DNA of 64,000 nt from Brienomyrus brachyistius (Eukaryota > Chordata > Actinopteri > Osteoglossiformes > Mormyridae): assembly GCF_023856365.1 (NCBI RefSeq), contig NC_064555.1:15076254-15140253 (forward strand), given 5' to 3'. Position numbers and translations under genes: made by a program. Below are positions 25,207 to 37,760 of this stretch, one piece after another. Below the pieces are notes generated by a model. It saw only the letters and a program-made list of their open reading frames with translations. It had not been told where the DNA came from and made no database searches. Numbering within the stretch: position 1 is the first letter of the stretch; each line of letters opens with the position of its first letter.

Positions 25207-26225
25207 CTCTATACAGACTAAAAGCAGTCATGCACTTGACTCACTGGTCGCTTAAACATCTGCTATCGCATACTGATTTTCCCAAAAGGCTTTGCGGTTT
25301 AAGGTCCCGTTGTGCCGCAAGGTAATTTGCAGTTCCAGCTCCTTGCTGGCACCAAGGGGACTCAGTCGCGCCAGTGCACACTGCACACTGCACGCCATTA
25401 CAGTGATGGACGGGAACAGCAGCTTCACGGATAAGCGCGTCTTATTCGCAGCTCCAGACGTGATGTCAGTCAGCTTGACACCACGAGCTGTTTGCACAGT
25501 CCCTGACACTCTGAGGCAGCAACCAACAACAATGGTAACAAGACCTGGAAACAGATCAGCAGCTCAGATGCTGTGTTAGAATTTAAAAGCATAACACTGC
25601 GCATACAGCACCTTAAACAGGCGCATAAGCATTCGCTGGAGAGCAAAACAAGCTTTAAAACAAGTCCCTGTTCTTTCATTATCGTCAGTTCAATTCTGGC
25701 TTGCTTCAAACAGAATAAGCCATAAGTCTACTGTACTTTCACCTCGTATTTTTCATACATTTATCTGAATATTTTACTTCTCTATCGCTTTTCCAGCTGC
25801 TGTGTCCAGAGAAGCTGACAGTTTTGCCAAATGTAAATCTGTGGAAGTGTTAGAGATCAAACCTATTACTGAAAAGCACAAAGCGGGCCTTTCCTTGAAC
25901 GTGTCCTGGAAATATTTCCTGCACTTAACCACCACACCCCCGCTGCTAAAATACTTCGCAAAATAAAGCAGGTGGACGACTTCGCGTGGTACGGATCCGA
26001 ACCACGTCCACTTTGCTTTGCACGCTCACTTCCATAGCCGCCACGCCACCTGTCGCCCTCCTGCTGATTCGCAGAGAGCCCCCGCCGTGTGCAAAGGCCC
26101 CCATGACACAGCATTCGTGTCCTGCCGCGTAAAGCCATGCTACTAACGGGTCATACACGACCATCTGCAAACTCGCTATCTATATCAACACATAAAACAA
26201 ACAGGAATGACAATAATAATATTAA
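25207..26225. other. Non-coding; no gene seen
   Basis: A segment at 25970-26100 contains GGTACGGATCCGAACCACGT, which could be the reversed B-box of a decayed SINE head, but it is too diverged to call. No credible coding region. Confidence 0.45.
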
Positions 26226-26345
26226 TAGGAGTGGCATAGCGGTGTTGTGGTTGGCACTGTCGCCCCACACCCTCATAACTGGGGCTGGAGACTCAGCCCT
26301 GGCTCTACATTTGTGAAGTATGCATGTCCATCCCCCCCCTCCCCC
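26226..26345 (+). mobile_element. Degenerate tRNA-derived SINE head
   Basis: GGAGTGGCATAGCGGTGTTG, TGGTTGGCACTGTCGCC, then GAGACTCAGCCCTGGCTC and TGTGAAGTATGCATGT follow the order of the SINE at 45826. Confidence 0.6.
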
Positions 26346-26929
26346 GCCCCCACCATGTACAAAAACACACTACGCAGATTTCAAGTTGCCAATCTGTCCG
26401 CAGATATCAGTGGTGCATGGGAAATAACTCTTGATCTAGATGTAGGCTCACAAGCTCATAACACACCTCCCATTCTCTCACACAGCCTTACCTAGAGGGA
26501 CTCTGAAACCGCAGCTCTTCCTCTTCATTCCTCTTATTTTTTCGTACCTGGTAAGTCATTAAATTCGGAGGGGGATAGCAACGGCAGCCCGGCAGTATTT
26601 CTCATCCAGCTCATTTTTTTTCAGACCCGGAAACACACCTCAGGTTTCCTCATGTGCCTTTTGGGATTCTTTGGACTCCAGGTCCACAGCGCTAACAAGA
26701 AAAACTCAAAAACTCAAGGCAATTTGTTGCTTGAAGAGAACAGCACAGGTCCATGGCTATATTACTCTAGGAAACTATACAAATTATATGTTTTAATTGA
26801 CTTTCTTGATGTTGGGGAGAGCATGGGCAGAGCCTGTTTAGGATTGAGACAAACAGAGACAAGGGTCGACCTAATGAATTATGTCACTTTCTGTACAATG
26901 ACAAGGAGGTCAAACAGTGAGTGAAACTC

Positions 26930-27030
26930 AATACCAGGAATGCAAAGACCGTGATTTTGGCAAGACCGGTCTCAACACCGGGGATTTTGACCATCCTTTG
27001 TACTTGTGTTCTTAGCATTGGAACTGGTCT
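26930..27030 (-). mobile_element. Dispersed repeat Y, copy 1
   Basis: CCAGGAATGCAAAGACCGTG, TTGGCAAGACCGGTCT and TGTACTTGTGTTCTTAGCAT match, in parts on opposite strands, the copy near 54930-55010. Probably a short palindromic DNA element. Strand is assigned only relative to the partner. Confidence 0.5.
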
Positions 27031-27399
27031 ACAGCAACGGAAGGTGACGTGCAAGGGGTACATAACAGCATAAATTGAATACGATTATTGAGATTCACAG
27101 AGTGTTGGAAAACATCACAGCCTGAAACTCGAACCTGGATCAAACTGATGGGTAAAACAGAAAGACTGCAAAACAAACACCTGCCCAGATTAATAGTAGC
27201 CAGTCATGATTTCTCAAGGACAACAGTCCTAAAGACAATTAGTATCCCTTTCAACAGTCGCCAGTTCAGCGTTAAAGCATTTAAATGATTGTGTCCGCGT
27301 GTTGATGGGTACATCTCCAGGAGGCAACAGGATCTTTCAGGTTTAACCAATATAACATTTACATCATGCATTCCTGCTTGCAGCAAAAGTATGAGATTT

Positions 27400-30300
27400 T
27401 ATATTTTACTCTAGAAATCATATTCAAACGACTGCGTATGAAATTGAGCTACCGAGAGAATTTCAAGTTTAATGGAACGTCCGATGATAAAATAATTGCA
27501 CAAAAAAAGTATCCAAAGGTCACTGTCTAGTGTATTTATGCTAAACGTTAAGATTTAGATCGATAACGCTTGAGTTTTCTTCAACCGTATCCCCCTGGAC
27601 CTGGCCTTTGAAATGATCAAACAGCAAAAACAGAGACGTTGCCGGATGGTTTAACTACAGACTACGATTTTCAGCAGCGGATATTTAAACTACCACTTAC
27701 GGTTATGCTATTGATCGCTGAGCTCTCATACTTAAGTCTCAAATCATAACCTAAAGATTCAAGGCGTAAAATTAAACTTTACTTTCGGCAGACTGCGACC
27801 GCCGCCCAGTGATCTGCGCATCTAAGAGAGCTGCAGGTTTTTCCAGAAATAAAAACACATTCCAGTTTAATATACATAACGTTGACGGGTATTCAAATAG
27901 TTTTATGGAGTGCAAAATTTTGAAACCAAAGAAAAAAGCGAGAGAGCCAAGACGCCAGGAAACTGGTCCCCAAAAGGCATTTGATCCATATATTACCGAT
28001 TATTTGCCCCGATCCTTATCGGATGCCATTGTGCCTGACGTAGACTCAAGCATAATGCGAGTCGCAATATCGCATCACTATCTCATCATTATCTTTAATG
28101 AGTAGTACATAAAAATACAATGCAGAGCTTATGTGTCAATTCTATTCATATTTTTTGATTGACTTGGTTCTTCTATTTGCTGTCAAAACATGCCAGTATT
28201 AAAACATCATACCCTGTTTGTTTGTAATGGATTTGTCATAGCTTGGTTTGTGTCATAAAACATTGCTCCGTGCATCGCTTTCTGAATTACGACCGGGAAT
28301 TAAACAGTGCAATTTTATACTCACCCCTCACAGTGAACCTACTTTTCTTCACGCCCATAAGGCTGTACCACAGAAGTGCAAAGACTGGCCCGCTTCCCTC
28401 TTACAGTTAGATGTTAGTTAAACGCAAAGCTTAGGTTCTGGTTTCCTGATGACATTTCCTTGCTGTTACAGAAAGGCATGAGCGCTCTTCTCTTCTTGCG
28501 CCCTCAAATTTCGCAATCGTACATGCCGAAAACAGCACGTCACCTATTAGTGATGAACGCCATTTGTATCTCAACGGCGGAATCATAACAGCGAAGCCGC
28601 ACGCCAAAAAAAAAAATAAAAAATGAAAGCATACTCAAGCTAAAGCGATCGAATAGGCAAGGAATGAGCATCATGTCAGCTATATTGCGATATGGCAGGT
28701 CACGTGTTTCTCTTTTAACGGTGTTTGACAGCCTACAAACCCGACCCAACATGCTCGGGACACTTTTGGACCAGAATAAGGTGACAGAACTCGTGCTGGC
28801 GTGCCAAGGACCAGGGGGCTGCTTCCCCAATCGGAGATGATAATGTTGATTATTGTTGTTCTTGTCGTCATTGTTTATTATTATTATTATTATTATTATT
28901 GTTGTTGTTATTAATAACAACAATAATAACAATAATAATAATATTGATATTAATATATGTTAGTTGTGTCAATATTTGCAAGTGTAGGTATCTCGGTAAA
29001 CATTTGACTATTCTGTCCAGCTCACGGATCGATTAACAGCTTAAGTGTAACGTTGAACGAAAGTGCAGCAGCAAATTCTTTTCATTTCGATTCTTTTTTT
29101 TCAATCGCGGCATTTCAAGCACTGTGTCTGAATAGCGTCGTGGCGATCATTTAATAAATGTGATGATTGCAAAAATAACCTTAGACCCTGCCCGGCTGCG
29201 GAAAATAATTCCACCTTATATTGTGCAGAGCCCCTGGGAATGAACTTCATTTGTAACAAAATCTACGGCAATATATCTACTGTTTTCATATTTCATATTT
29301 CAAAACTTACAGACACTGCACGACGTCGACAGCGTGGTTATCTGGTTGTTTAAGAGTATAAGAAAGTTAGCTACTACACATTATCATTCATGTTTTCTAA
29401 TATTCTCTAGATATGTGCATCGCCAAGAACCGCAATACAGTTAATTAAGTGGACAAGTATTTCTGAATCTCCAAATGCTTGCCCACGAATTAGAGTACCT
29501 GGCAATTTTAAAATAATCAAAACGCTGGGGTCCCTTGAGTCTTTCAACCGTGCGCCCCCTCCCCCTTTAATTACAGCTTACACAAAATAAATAAGCGCAA
29601 CGTGGTAACTGAGCATTTCTTATGATATTACACCGCATTTCTCCGTACGCCGTGAATGTGGGGTATTCCAGGGAGATCAACCCTGTCCCGGCTCACGTAT
29701 CGATTTGACTGCCGCCTCAAACCAATTTGAAAAATGTGTGTAATTGAGTGGAAACTCCTTTACGGAACAGTCCGCTGCACCAGAATAACTTTAAAGAACT
29801 GCCAGATGAAACAGTTGTAAGGTTGCACAAGGATTCTGCCACGATCCCTACCTCTTGCAGCCTAACAAAGACGATCGGAGACTAGTTTCCAACGCGGGGA
29901 ACGCCTACGGAATATTATCCGTCCCGTTTATAACTGTATGTTTGCCAGTAGGTTAGGAATCCAGAAAAATCTGAACACCTATTTACATGATTATGTATAA
30001 ACTCCCTGAGAACAGTCAGTCCAGCACGATTATATCTTACCTTTATATTTGGACTTGGAAGTTATACCAGCGTAACCGTATAATGAAATATTCCTCTAAA
30101 GCAAAAAAAAAAAAAAAAAAATCTCAGCATCAAGGGGAGGCGAAAAAAAAAAATCTGAGAGCACTACCGTGGCAGATCCGATATTGTCAGTGCTGCTTGC
30201 GGTGTGCTTTGGCCCTTCGCCTGCACACCGGGTTCCCCTCTCGGGCAGCACTGTTGTGCTATTGGTCCACGGGACTTGTCGACTACTCTTTCTCCATACC

Positions 30301-32300
30301 CCGGCCTTGGAGTCAAAGGAGGGGCCAAAACACGGAGCTGGATCCGTCAGCTACAGCACATTTCAGCGAAGCCATGGATTCAATGCGATCGTTCATATAC
30401 TGTATAAAAAAAGGGGATTCAATTTGTAGATTCATTCAGGAAGAATGCACATCATATCTGAAACCCTAAATCCGGGCAAATAAAGCTTACTTTCAAGATT
30501 TCGGGTACAAGAGATATACTGAGAAGCCGATTGGGACTGTTAACGACAAATATTTAATCGATACATACATATTTTGTGTCAGGGTGCACCCTTATGTGTG
30601 TGTTTGCGTGTGACAGCGAGAGAGAAGGGGCGTGGTCTACGCGGGGTGCAGATCTAATTTTACTTCAGATCATTATTTAGAAATAACTGCTTTTTTTTTA
30701 ATCGCAAGCTGACCGTAACGTGAGCACTTTCAAATATAGATACGCAGAATCACACACTGATATGCCTGATGTCTCCCTTTATATAAGGTAAACGGCATTT
30801 TCAGCTGAATCCGACCAGTAAATAATGTTGTAGGTACTGTCGTATGAACATCCCAGTCTAAAAGCCCAGAAAGCCGGGTTCTCAGTACATTAATTTAGCT
30901 GATCGTTGGGCAGTGGCATGCAGTTGAAAGCACCTGGGGCGGTCATCTAACAAAAGGGCCTTAGCTTAGACGCACCTTTCTGAAAACTGCATTACATCAT
31001 TTACAACATATATTTACGCCGCCAACCACGCAAAGAAGCCCAGCATGGAGAAACGAATGACATTACTCGGGGCATCTGCTTAAACCATGCACGTCTTACA
31101 TACAAATATACAACATTATTTAATTATGACGCATGGGTCGTAGATGCACTTAATGTAGTTGCATCTCATACACCAATTGATTTAAGTTACAAAGCAAGTA
31201 AACTATTTTTCTGAAATATGTTAGGCAACGATCCCATCTGGAAAACCATTAAGAACGCATTGCCACACGTGGTGAGGTGAGAAATTAATTGCGGAGACAA
31301 ATTAGGTGCGAGTAAGACGGGCTGTAGCCTGCATTTACTGCGAATTTCTAATAATGTGCTGCTATCCGCACAAAAGCAAGTCATTGAATATGTTGACGCC
31401 CATATAGCTGTGCTTGTCCGTAGCGTAATATTTGCATCCTCCTCTAACGCAATACGTGCTGATGTAAGAGTAAATACAGCCAAAATCACAGCCGTCTCCG
31501 GTGTTAAACCTTATATGTCGATGTTAGGGGTGTCTGTGTGTCACCGTGACCGATCTTTAATAGACGCCATTCCAATAGACGCGCTCTCGGCGTTAAATCG
31601 TGAATGATCATGAATTATAAAACTTGTTTTTGCGCGATAATCGGCCGTTTTTAGTCGTTGAGGGATCGTAACTTTCTCGAAATCCCGTTGTCTAACCTAA
31701 ACCGTAATTAGTTTAATTTGTAATCACAAAAATACGATTCTTACACTTTCACAGACATACGTAATTGCTTGTAGTGAAATCGTGTAAGCAGCCGTTTCCT
31801 GCTTTAACAGCTAGACTAAAATTACTATGCGAAAATGGAACCGCACCTCGGAAATCACGGTCGACTTTACTAATTGTGTGTCATATTCCCTGGCGACACC
31901 AAACGCCTTCAATGTGAAATTCTCAGAAGCACTGTAAATTAATTCAGTGTAGCAGAGTCAGAGATATATGACTTATACGTGAATGCTTATACCTATTGTG
32001 CCCTCATTTAAGGTCATGAGATTTTTAATTAAACGCGAATGACTAGGACTGGCTTTATTAATAACTGAGGGCGCATGGATAATCTTGTTTGGAGACTGGT
32101 GTTAATTCGAATTAGCAAGCACAGTCTCTGACTGTCGTGTGCAGGCGCCTCATTTCAGCACCTCGGACAGCGTTGCTCACTGCAGAGCACGTGAAGTCGG
32201 TTCCCTAAACCAGTAAGACACTGCACAGTTAATAATGCTCTGTCTCATTATTCTAAATTCAGCAGTTCTGTGTGTAGTAATTACATTAATCATGGAAGTA
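27400..32300. other. Repeat-free, CpG-retaining AT-rich domain; possible regulatory region or unannotated transcript
   Basis: About 4.9 kb with no SINE, MITE, LINE or minisatellite that I can see, apart from an ATT/TTG microsatellite at 28875-28945. Overall GC is about 40%, yet lines of 60 bases commonly carry 3-6 CpG (for example eight in 31621-31680 and six in 29881-29940), about or above the random expectation, whereas flanking DNA carries zero to one. In vertebrates this marks constitutively unmethylated DNA such as promoters and regulatory domains. Open frames at 27809-28105 (98 aa, with a KPKKKAREPRR stretch), 30169-30429 (86 aa, hydrophobic N-terminus) and 31356-31607 are not recognised; I do not call them genes. 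Confidence 0.5.
28875..28945. repeat. ATT / TTG / AAT microsatellite
   Basis: Runs of TTATTATTATT, then TTGTTGTTGTT, then AACAATAATAATAATA. The two halves are partly complementary and could fold. Confidence 0.9.
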
Positions 32301-32919
32301 TGGTCTTCCTAGTAGGCCTACTTATATTTGTGATAATGAATTCCATATGGTTAAAATTCAAACCCTTACTTTCTTAAGCTTTGCACTGTACCACAATCAC
32401 TTTTTTTCTCTTTCTACACAGAATGATTGAATCAAATGATGTGGAGGGGTTGAGGGTGGGAGGGGGGAGGGCTCAGCACCCCTAAAAAGCAATCTGTGAT
32501 AAAAAGGAAAATGTTATGCCATACTACATAATCTCGCTATGGGGAGAGATATCGGTCACGTTGAACACTGAAGTACACACACATATATGCATGCCTTGCT
32601 CTACAGATAGGGGCAAATACGGTAAACAGATTTTTTTTTCATACACAGATAGAGAAACACATTTATAGACTCATAAATTCTAGCCAGATTAATGGTAACA
32701 GAAATTGAATATCTACTGCAATGCTCTGACGTGAGAATGGTGGACCTTACATCATCCTTTAAGTGACCATGTTTAAGTACCGTGTCTGTGCTTAAGCAGA
32801 GGGTCTGTGAAGCTTCTACATTTCATCAGAATGATTATGTACAACCAATCTGTCACCACAGAAACATTTATGCCTGTTGCCCATTTGCTTTAGAATAGCA
32901 TATCAATGATGGTGGTACA

Positions 32920-33835
32920 ATGGCACAGAGTGTGATGCGATGTCTTCAGACATCTACCATGCAACTTTGGTTCCCATGGGACTGAGATGGCATTCCCCTC
33001 GGTTCATATGTCCAGTGCTACGACTTTGGTTCCTGTGGGACTGAGAGGGTGTCCCCTGGGTATATACATCCAGTGTTACAGCTTTGGTTCCCGTGGGACT
33101 GAGAGGGAGTCCCCTGGGTTCATACATCCAGTGCTACAGCTTTGGTTCCCATGGGACTGAGAGCGCATCCCCTGGGTTCATAAATCCAGTGCTACGGCTT
33201 TGCTTCCTTTGGTTTCTGTTGGAATGAGAGGGCGTCCCCTGGGTTCATACGTCCAGTGCTACGGCTTTGCTTCCTTTGGTTTCCGTTGGAATGAGAGGGC
33301 GTCCCCTGGGTTCATATATCCAGTGCCATGGCTTTGGTTCCTTTGGTTTCCATGGGACTGAGAGGGCGTCCCCTGGGTTCATAAATCCAGTGCGGAGGCT
33401 TTGGTTCCTTTGGTTCCCGTGGGACTGAGAGGGCGTCCCCTGGGTTTATACATCCAGTGCTACAGCTTTGGTTCCCGTGGGACTGAGAGGGCATTCCCTG
33501 GGTTCATAAATCCAGTGCTACGGCTTTGCTTCCTTTGGTTTCCGTTGGAATGACAGTGCGTCCCCTAGGTTCATACTTCCAGTGCTACGGCTTTGGTTCC
33601 CGAGGGACTGAAAGGGTGTCCCCTGGGTTCATATATCCAGTGCGGAGGCTTTGGTTCTCTAAATTGTATCTCTAAATTGATCAGGGTGTGTTACTCTCCG
33701 TGGTCCATATGACTGGCATCTCATCTAGGATGTCCCCTGCCTTGTGTCCTGTACTTTCTGGAATAAGTTTGGGCCTCACTGTCACCTGAAGTGAATAAGC
33801 AATTATGGAAGATGGATAGCTAACATATATAAGAC
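32920..33835 (+). mobile_element. SINE copy containing an internal minisatellite
   Basis: The left flank GGTACAATGGCACAGAGTGT looks like a SINE head and the right flank, CTAAATTGATCAGGGTGTGT, GACTGGCATCTCATCTAGGA, CCTTGTGTCCTGTACTTTCT and TTATGGAAGATGGATAG, is a clear 3' end of a fish SINE. Between them sits the tandem array at 32962-33655. Confidence 0.6.
32962..33655. repeat. Minisatellite, about 57/66-bp units, about 11-12 copies
   Basis: Units contain GGCTTTGGTTCCCGTGGGAC, TGAGAGGGCGTCCCCTGGGT and TCATACATCCAGTGCTAC. Two unit lengths alternate irregularly: a short form and one about 9 bases longer (GCTTTGCTTCCTTTGGTTTC) due to a duplicated CTTTGGTTC-like stretch. CCAGTG occurs 11 times at about 57-68-base spacing. 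Confidence 0.9.
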
Positions 33836-35214
33836 ATGATTAAAGACTGAAAGAGGAGGTGTCATTATGAATACAGAGGGACAGAATTTTTAGTAATACC
33901 CGAAATTGCAATGTACCACCCAGGGTACATACTTTGCTGGTTTTCTATGAATATTTTGAATAAAAGAGTCTTGTGGTAGGTTATGTAAAACATCTACTCA
34001 TTGTAACGGCCTAGTGCTTTGTTTTGTGGCCTCTTTACATTTGCATTTTCGTTTAGACAAACTTTATTTAACAGATCAAATAGCTTTCGTTTAACACACT
34101 CAGCACTTGTTCAGCTCCAACGAACGCAACTGCTTGTGGGTGACAAATGTTTCTAAGACAGCATCCTGGGGATAATGCGTGCTTGCGTTTCTGTTAATCC
34201 TACTGTGGTCCACCGTGCAGTAATTCATCGCACGGTGCTGTTGGCGTTAGCAAACCATGGCTATGAAAACAATGGCGTCAATATCAAAATGAAATATAAA
34301 ATAAATGAATAGGAAAAAAAATAAAGAAATCAATGCCGTTCCAGTGGCGCAAAGGACGAGCCTTTGAGAGAGCAGCTCACGGTAATCTGGGCAAAGACTC
34401 CATCACACCAGGGAAAGGTAATTAGGCTGATGTATCTGTTGGGATCAACAAAGCAATATTTACGGCGGCAGGTCTGTTGGGGTGTCGAGTGTGTTGATAG
34501 GGTATCATTTATGTCTGAGAGTGCCCGCCCCCTCCCACAATGTAAAATAGAGAAAGAATCAGATTTCTCATAAAAGGAAGGCACTTCTAGGCTCTTTGTT
34601 AGACTGTGATGTTTCCATATCGTGGGATCAAATTGTTCAGAAGTGAATCCCGCTGTTCCCCTGCTAGCTTAGCATACGCATGCCCAGGACAGACGGTGCG
34701 GTGCCGCTGCTAGTCGGGGTGACGTTCTGCCAGTCTGGTGGCAGCTTTGGCACGGGGGGCGAGGTCGGTAAACATGAGCAGCCCCCGCGATGACGTTAGA
34801 TGACTCATGGTGTGCCTCATTATCTTCATCACCTAAAGTAAAGCAGCTCCATCCACCAGTTTGTGTTTAGATACCAGAGTCATCCGTTTGTCCAAAATCC
34901 GGCCCCATGCGCTATGATCTCAAAAGATTCCACATGAAGGGCCCTTCATTCACATTTATTTGAATAGCTTCCTATATTACACTGCTGATTATCTGCGGCT
35001 TCCTTAAGATGAAAGGGGTCGTTGGATACAGGCTGCACTTTGTCGTACTTCACCTAATGAATAATACCTAGCATTTTGAAACCTGAAAACTAATTTAAAA
35101 CACATTTCAAAGCATATTTATTCAAATTAGTGTTTTCACAAGGTTGTGCAAATGCTTTTACATTGAAATCTGCATTGAGGCATGCTTTAATATTTTAAAA
35201 ATAAGATAATTATA
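33836..35214. other. Non-coding; no gene seen
   Basis: AT-rich, apparently unique sequence. Open frames near 34330-34584 are short and unrecognised. Confidence 0.5.
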
Positions 35215-35435
35215 TTTGGTGGTAGCACAGTGCCTTTAACTCCAAGATCTGATCCATGTGTGTTGAGATCTGCAGGCTCTCCTGGGGACTCCATGTCATA
35301 TGGGACGTTTCGTACTCACGATCTCCCAAAACTGCCCGTGTTGTATGATTGCATGATGGACTGGCATCTCAGCCAAGGTAAACCCCTGCATTGTGCTCTG
35401 TACTTCCTGGGAAAGGTCCCCCCTGACAAAAATAA
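35215..35435 (+). mobile_element. Degenerate tRNA-derived SINE with 3' body
   Basis: TTGGTGGTAGCACAGTGCCT as the head, GAGATCTGCAGGCTCTCCTG, then GATTGCATGATGGACTGGCA, TCTCAGCCAAGG, CCTGCATTGTGCTCTGTACT and TCCTGGGAAAGG as the 3' body. Same broad family as 45826. Confidence 0.6.
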
Positions 35436-37430
35436 GTGGAAGACTAATGAACAAATGGAAGAAGTAATTAAATATGATGCTATAATATAGAAATGATAAC
35501 TCATGACCAGTAGAGTTGATATCAGTGTAACTTCAACTGTTGTTTGCCGCTGAAATATTGCGTCCTGCTCACTACAAATGTTTATCTATTGCTACGGACA
35601 GTTTGAAAAACATAGCGCCTGTATTCGGTGGCACGTCTTGCTTTAGAGGGCATCTCTTTTTAGAATTCGCTGTCTCTGTCCTGCTTGGTCTGTTCAGCTC
35701 AATTTTGCTGCTGCGACTAACAGAGAATTTAACTCAGGATATAAGTGAACCAGCGCTATATAATTTTCGCTGCAGCTTTTTTCTCTCCTCTTTTCCATTA
35801 GCAGGTACAATTGTGAATTATTCTGCAGCTGCCAGGACTGCTCCTTTATGTGATCCATCATCCGACACAGCGACACGCCGGCTGCGTAGGGCCCTAGGTA
35901 ATCAGAAGGGACGCAGACTACCCCCCCAGAACACAACCCAATACCTGCGCTTTTTCGCTTACAAATATTAATCAGTGTTGACTGCCATTCTTACACTTCT
36001 CACTGAAAGTCAAAGATTCATTTGCACTTTCTTCCCAATAAGCGATCAAGCTGGCATAAAGTATTGTTATGAGCCATAACGTCCTCATTAAGTGCTGATT
36101 TGAGCTGCTACACTCTTAAGAGCTGTTTCAGCGATGCGTGCCTCTTAAAGACCCACTATTACACCTTAAAGTGGCCTGACACTATAAAACAGTCATATGA
36201 TGTAATGACGTACACTGTGAGTCTTAGTCATCCAGAACTTGCCCTATTGCTGTTCAAACATTAATATCCCATTATGCAGAAGTGGAACACAAGCATCTAA
36301 CATTTACACAGAGCTCTGTAGCACTGTTCCACGGAAAACGAGATGTAGAACATCTCTTCATTATTAACAGAGAGAGAGGGGGTGATCTTCTCCGTTCCCT
36401 GGTGCGCAGCCTTCGGACCTCCTATGGAAACTATTTTTTTCCAGACACAAAGAGACTGTTCCATTGTGCAAACATATGAATTTGTGCAAATGACGTAAAA
36501 ATGCTTAGATATCTCAGGACGGAGCTTATGGGGAGGAGTTTCCTCTTGTCGTTGTTATATCAGTCACATCACTAGCTGTTTTTCTAGGTACTTTTTTTTG
36601 TATTTCTGCATCAATGCAGCTTCGAGGAGAAGCAACGACGGTGGAGCAGCATGACGAGGCTCAGGTAACTTTTGCAGCTCGGCCCAGAATCGCCGTGCAG
36701 TTGGCGCAGTATGTGTGTGTGTGTGTGTTTACATGCATGTGCTTATGTGTTGGGGGGGGGGGTTGGTTTCTGGGCTCCTGGCTGCTCGGATCTTTCAGCG
36801 TGCAGCTTGTATTCGGCCGATACCCACGGGTAATGGGGTGTGATTGGCACTTTGAGCGTTCACTGACACAGCTCTCGAGAGCAGCGCTGAAAACGCTCCC
36901 CCCCCCCCACCACCACACACACAAACACACACCCCTGCATAAATACAAGTGCCTGGATGTGTGTGTGCTCAACTGCGTGAGAACAAGACATTATCCAGGC
37001 AGAATCTGGGATGGGGAATCTTATGGATAGGGTAATTATTCTGTGTGCATGATTTTTATATTAAGGGGCCTTAGAGCATGGAAATCCCTCCCCCCCATAC
37101 CCATACACACCATCTCCCCTGGCCTGCTTCACTAATGCATCATGAATATTACATCAAACAGCACTGGCTGCAGCTAAGATGCCTGTATTTTATATGGAAC
37201 TATGACACGTTCGCCAGCCAGCACAACAGTGCAGCTAGGAGAAAAGGGAAAGGAAAAAAAATTTCACAGTCAAACGCAAAAAGCCAGGCTTAAACAGATT
37301 GCTTCATGTATAATTTAGACATCCCACACACACACAGACCATATGGCACCACATGACAATAAGCGCAGGTCCCGAGCTCAGTTATATGCACAGGGAGAAG
37401 CCACATGCACACCACGAGGTCGGCTAATGT
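35436..37430. other. Non-coding; microsatellites, no gene seen
   Basis: Unique AT-rich DNA with a GT tract and G run at 36713-36760 and a C run with CA repeats at 36898-36930. The 143-residue plus-strand frame at 35540-35971 has a hydrophobic stretch (about residues 40-60) but no recognisable family and no supporting splice or conservation signal. Confidence 0.45.
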
Positions 37431-37439
37431 TAAACTCTT

Positions 37440-37760
37440 CAGCGTGGATCGGTACGCTGAGATCGCGTGCATCGGGCTGCTGTGCACACAGCCGCAATTT
37501 TGTCGTTACTGCTCCGAGCGGCGCGGAGCAGGGCGGCACAGGAGAGAGACGTCCGTTCCTTTGGGCTCCCTGTAACCATGGACCGTCATGAGTAGCACGT
37601 CAACACCGATGGCGTGGGCGGATTTCCGGATGGAGTCGGCCGTTCCTGAATGCCTCTCGGCCAGAGCAGCTGGGTTTCGGTCTCCGAGCATCGCCCCGGG
37701 GCTTGCAAGGCCAGGGGGAGGGGGGGGGTGCCGTGGGAATCGGGGAGAAGCAGGACGTCA
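37440..37760. promoter_or_regulatory. Small CpG island with an unexplained minus-strand open frame
   Basis: CpG density rises sharply here (about 5-8 per 60 bases from 37441 to 37680), unlike the flanks. A 61-residue minus-strand frame at 37506-37691 (it includes ADSIRKSAHAIGVDVLLMTV) has the balanced composition of a real protein, but I do not recognise it. It could be an exon or a promoter-associated island. Confidence 0.4.

Noticed and set aside
25970..26100. Possible tRNA gene or SINE head (GGATCCGAACCACG)
   Set aside because: No cloverleaf can be formed by eye and the A box is too degenerate.
37290..37487. Minus-strand frame with LTLADLVVCMWLLPVHI resembling a GPCR second membrane segment
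   Set aside because: Only one such segment, none of the neighbouring GPCR motifs, and part of the frame is CA-repeat sequence.
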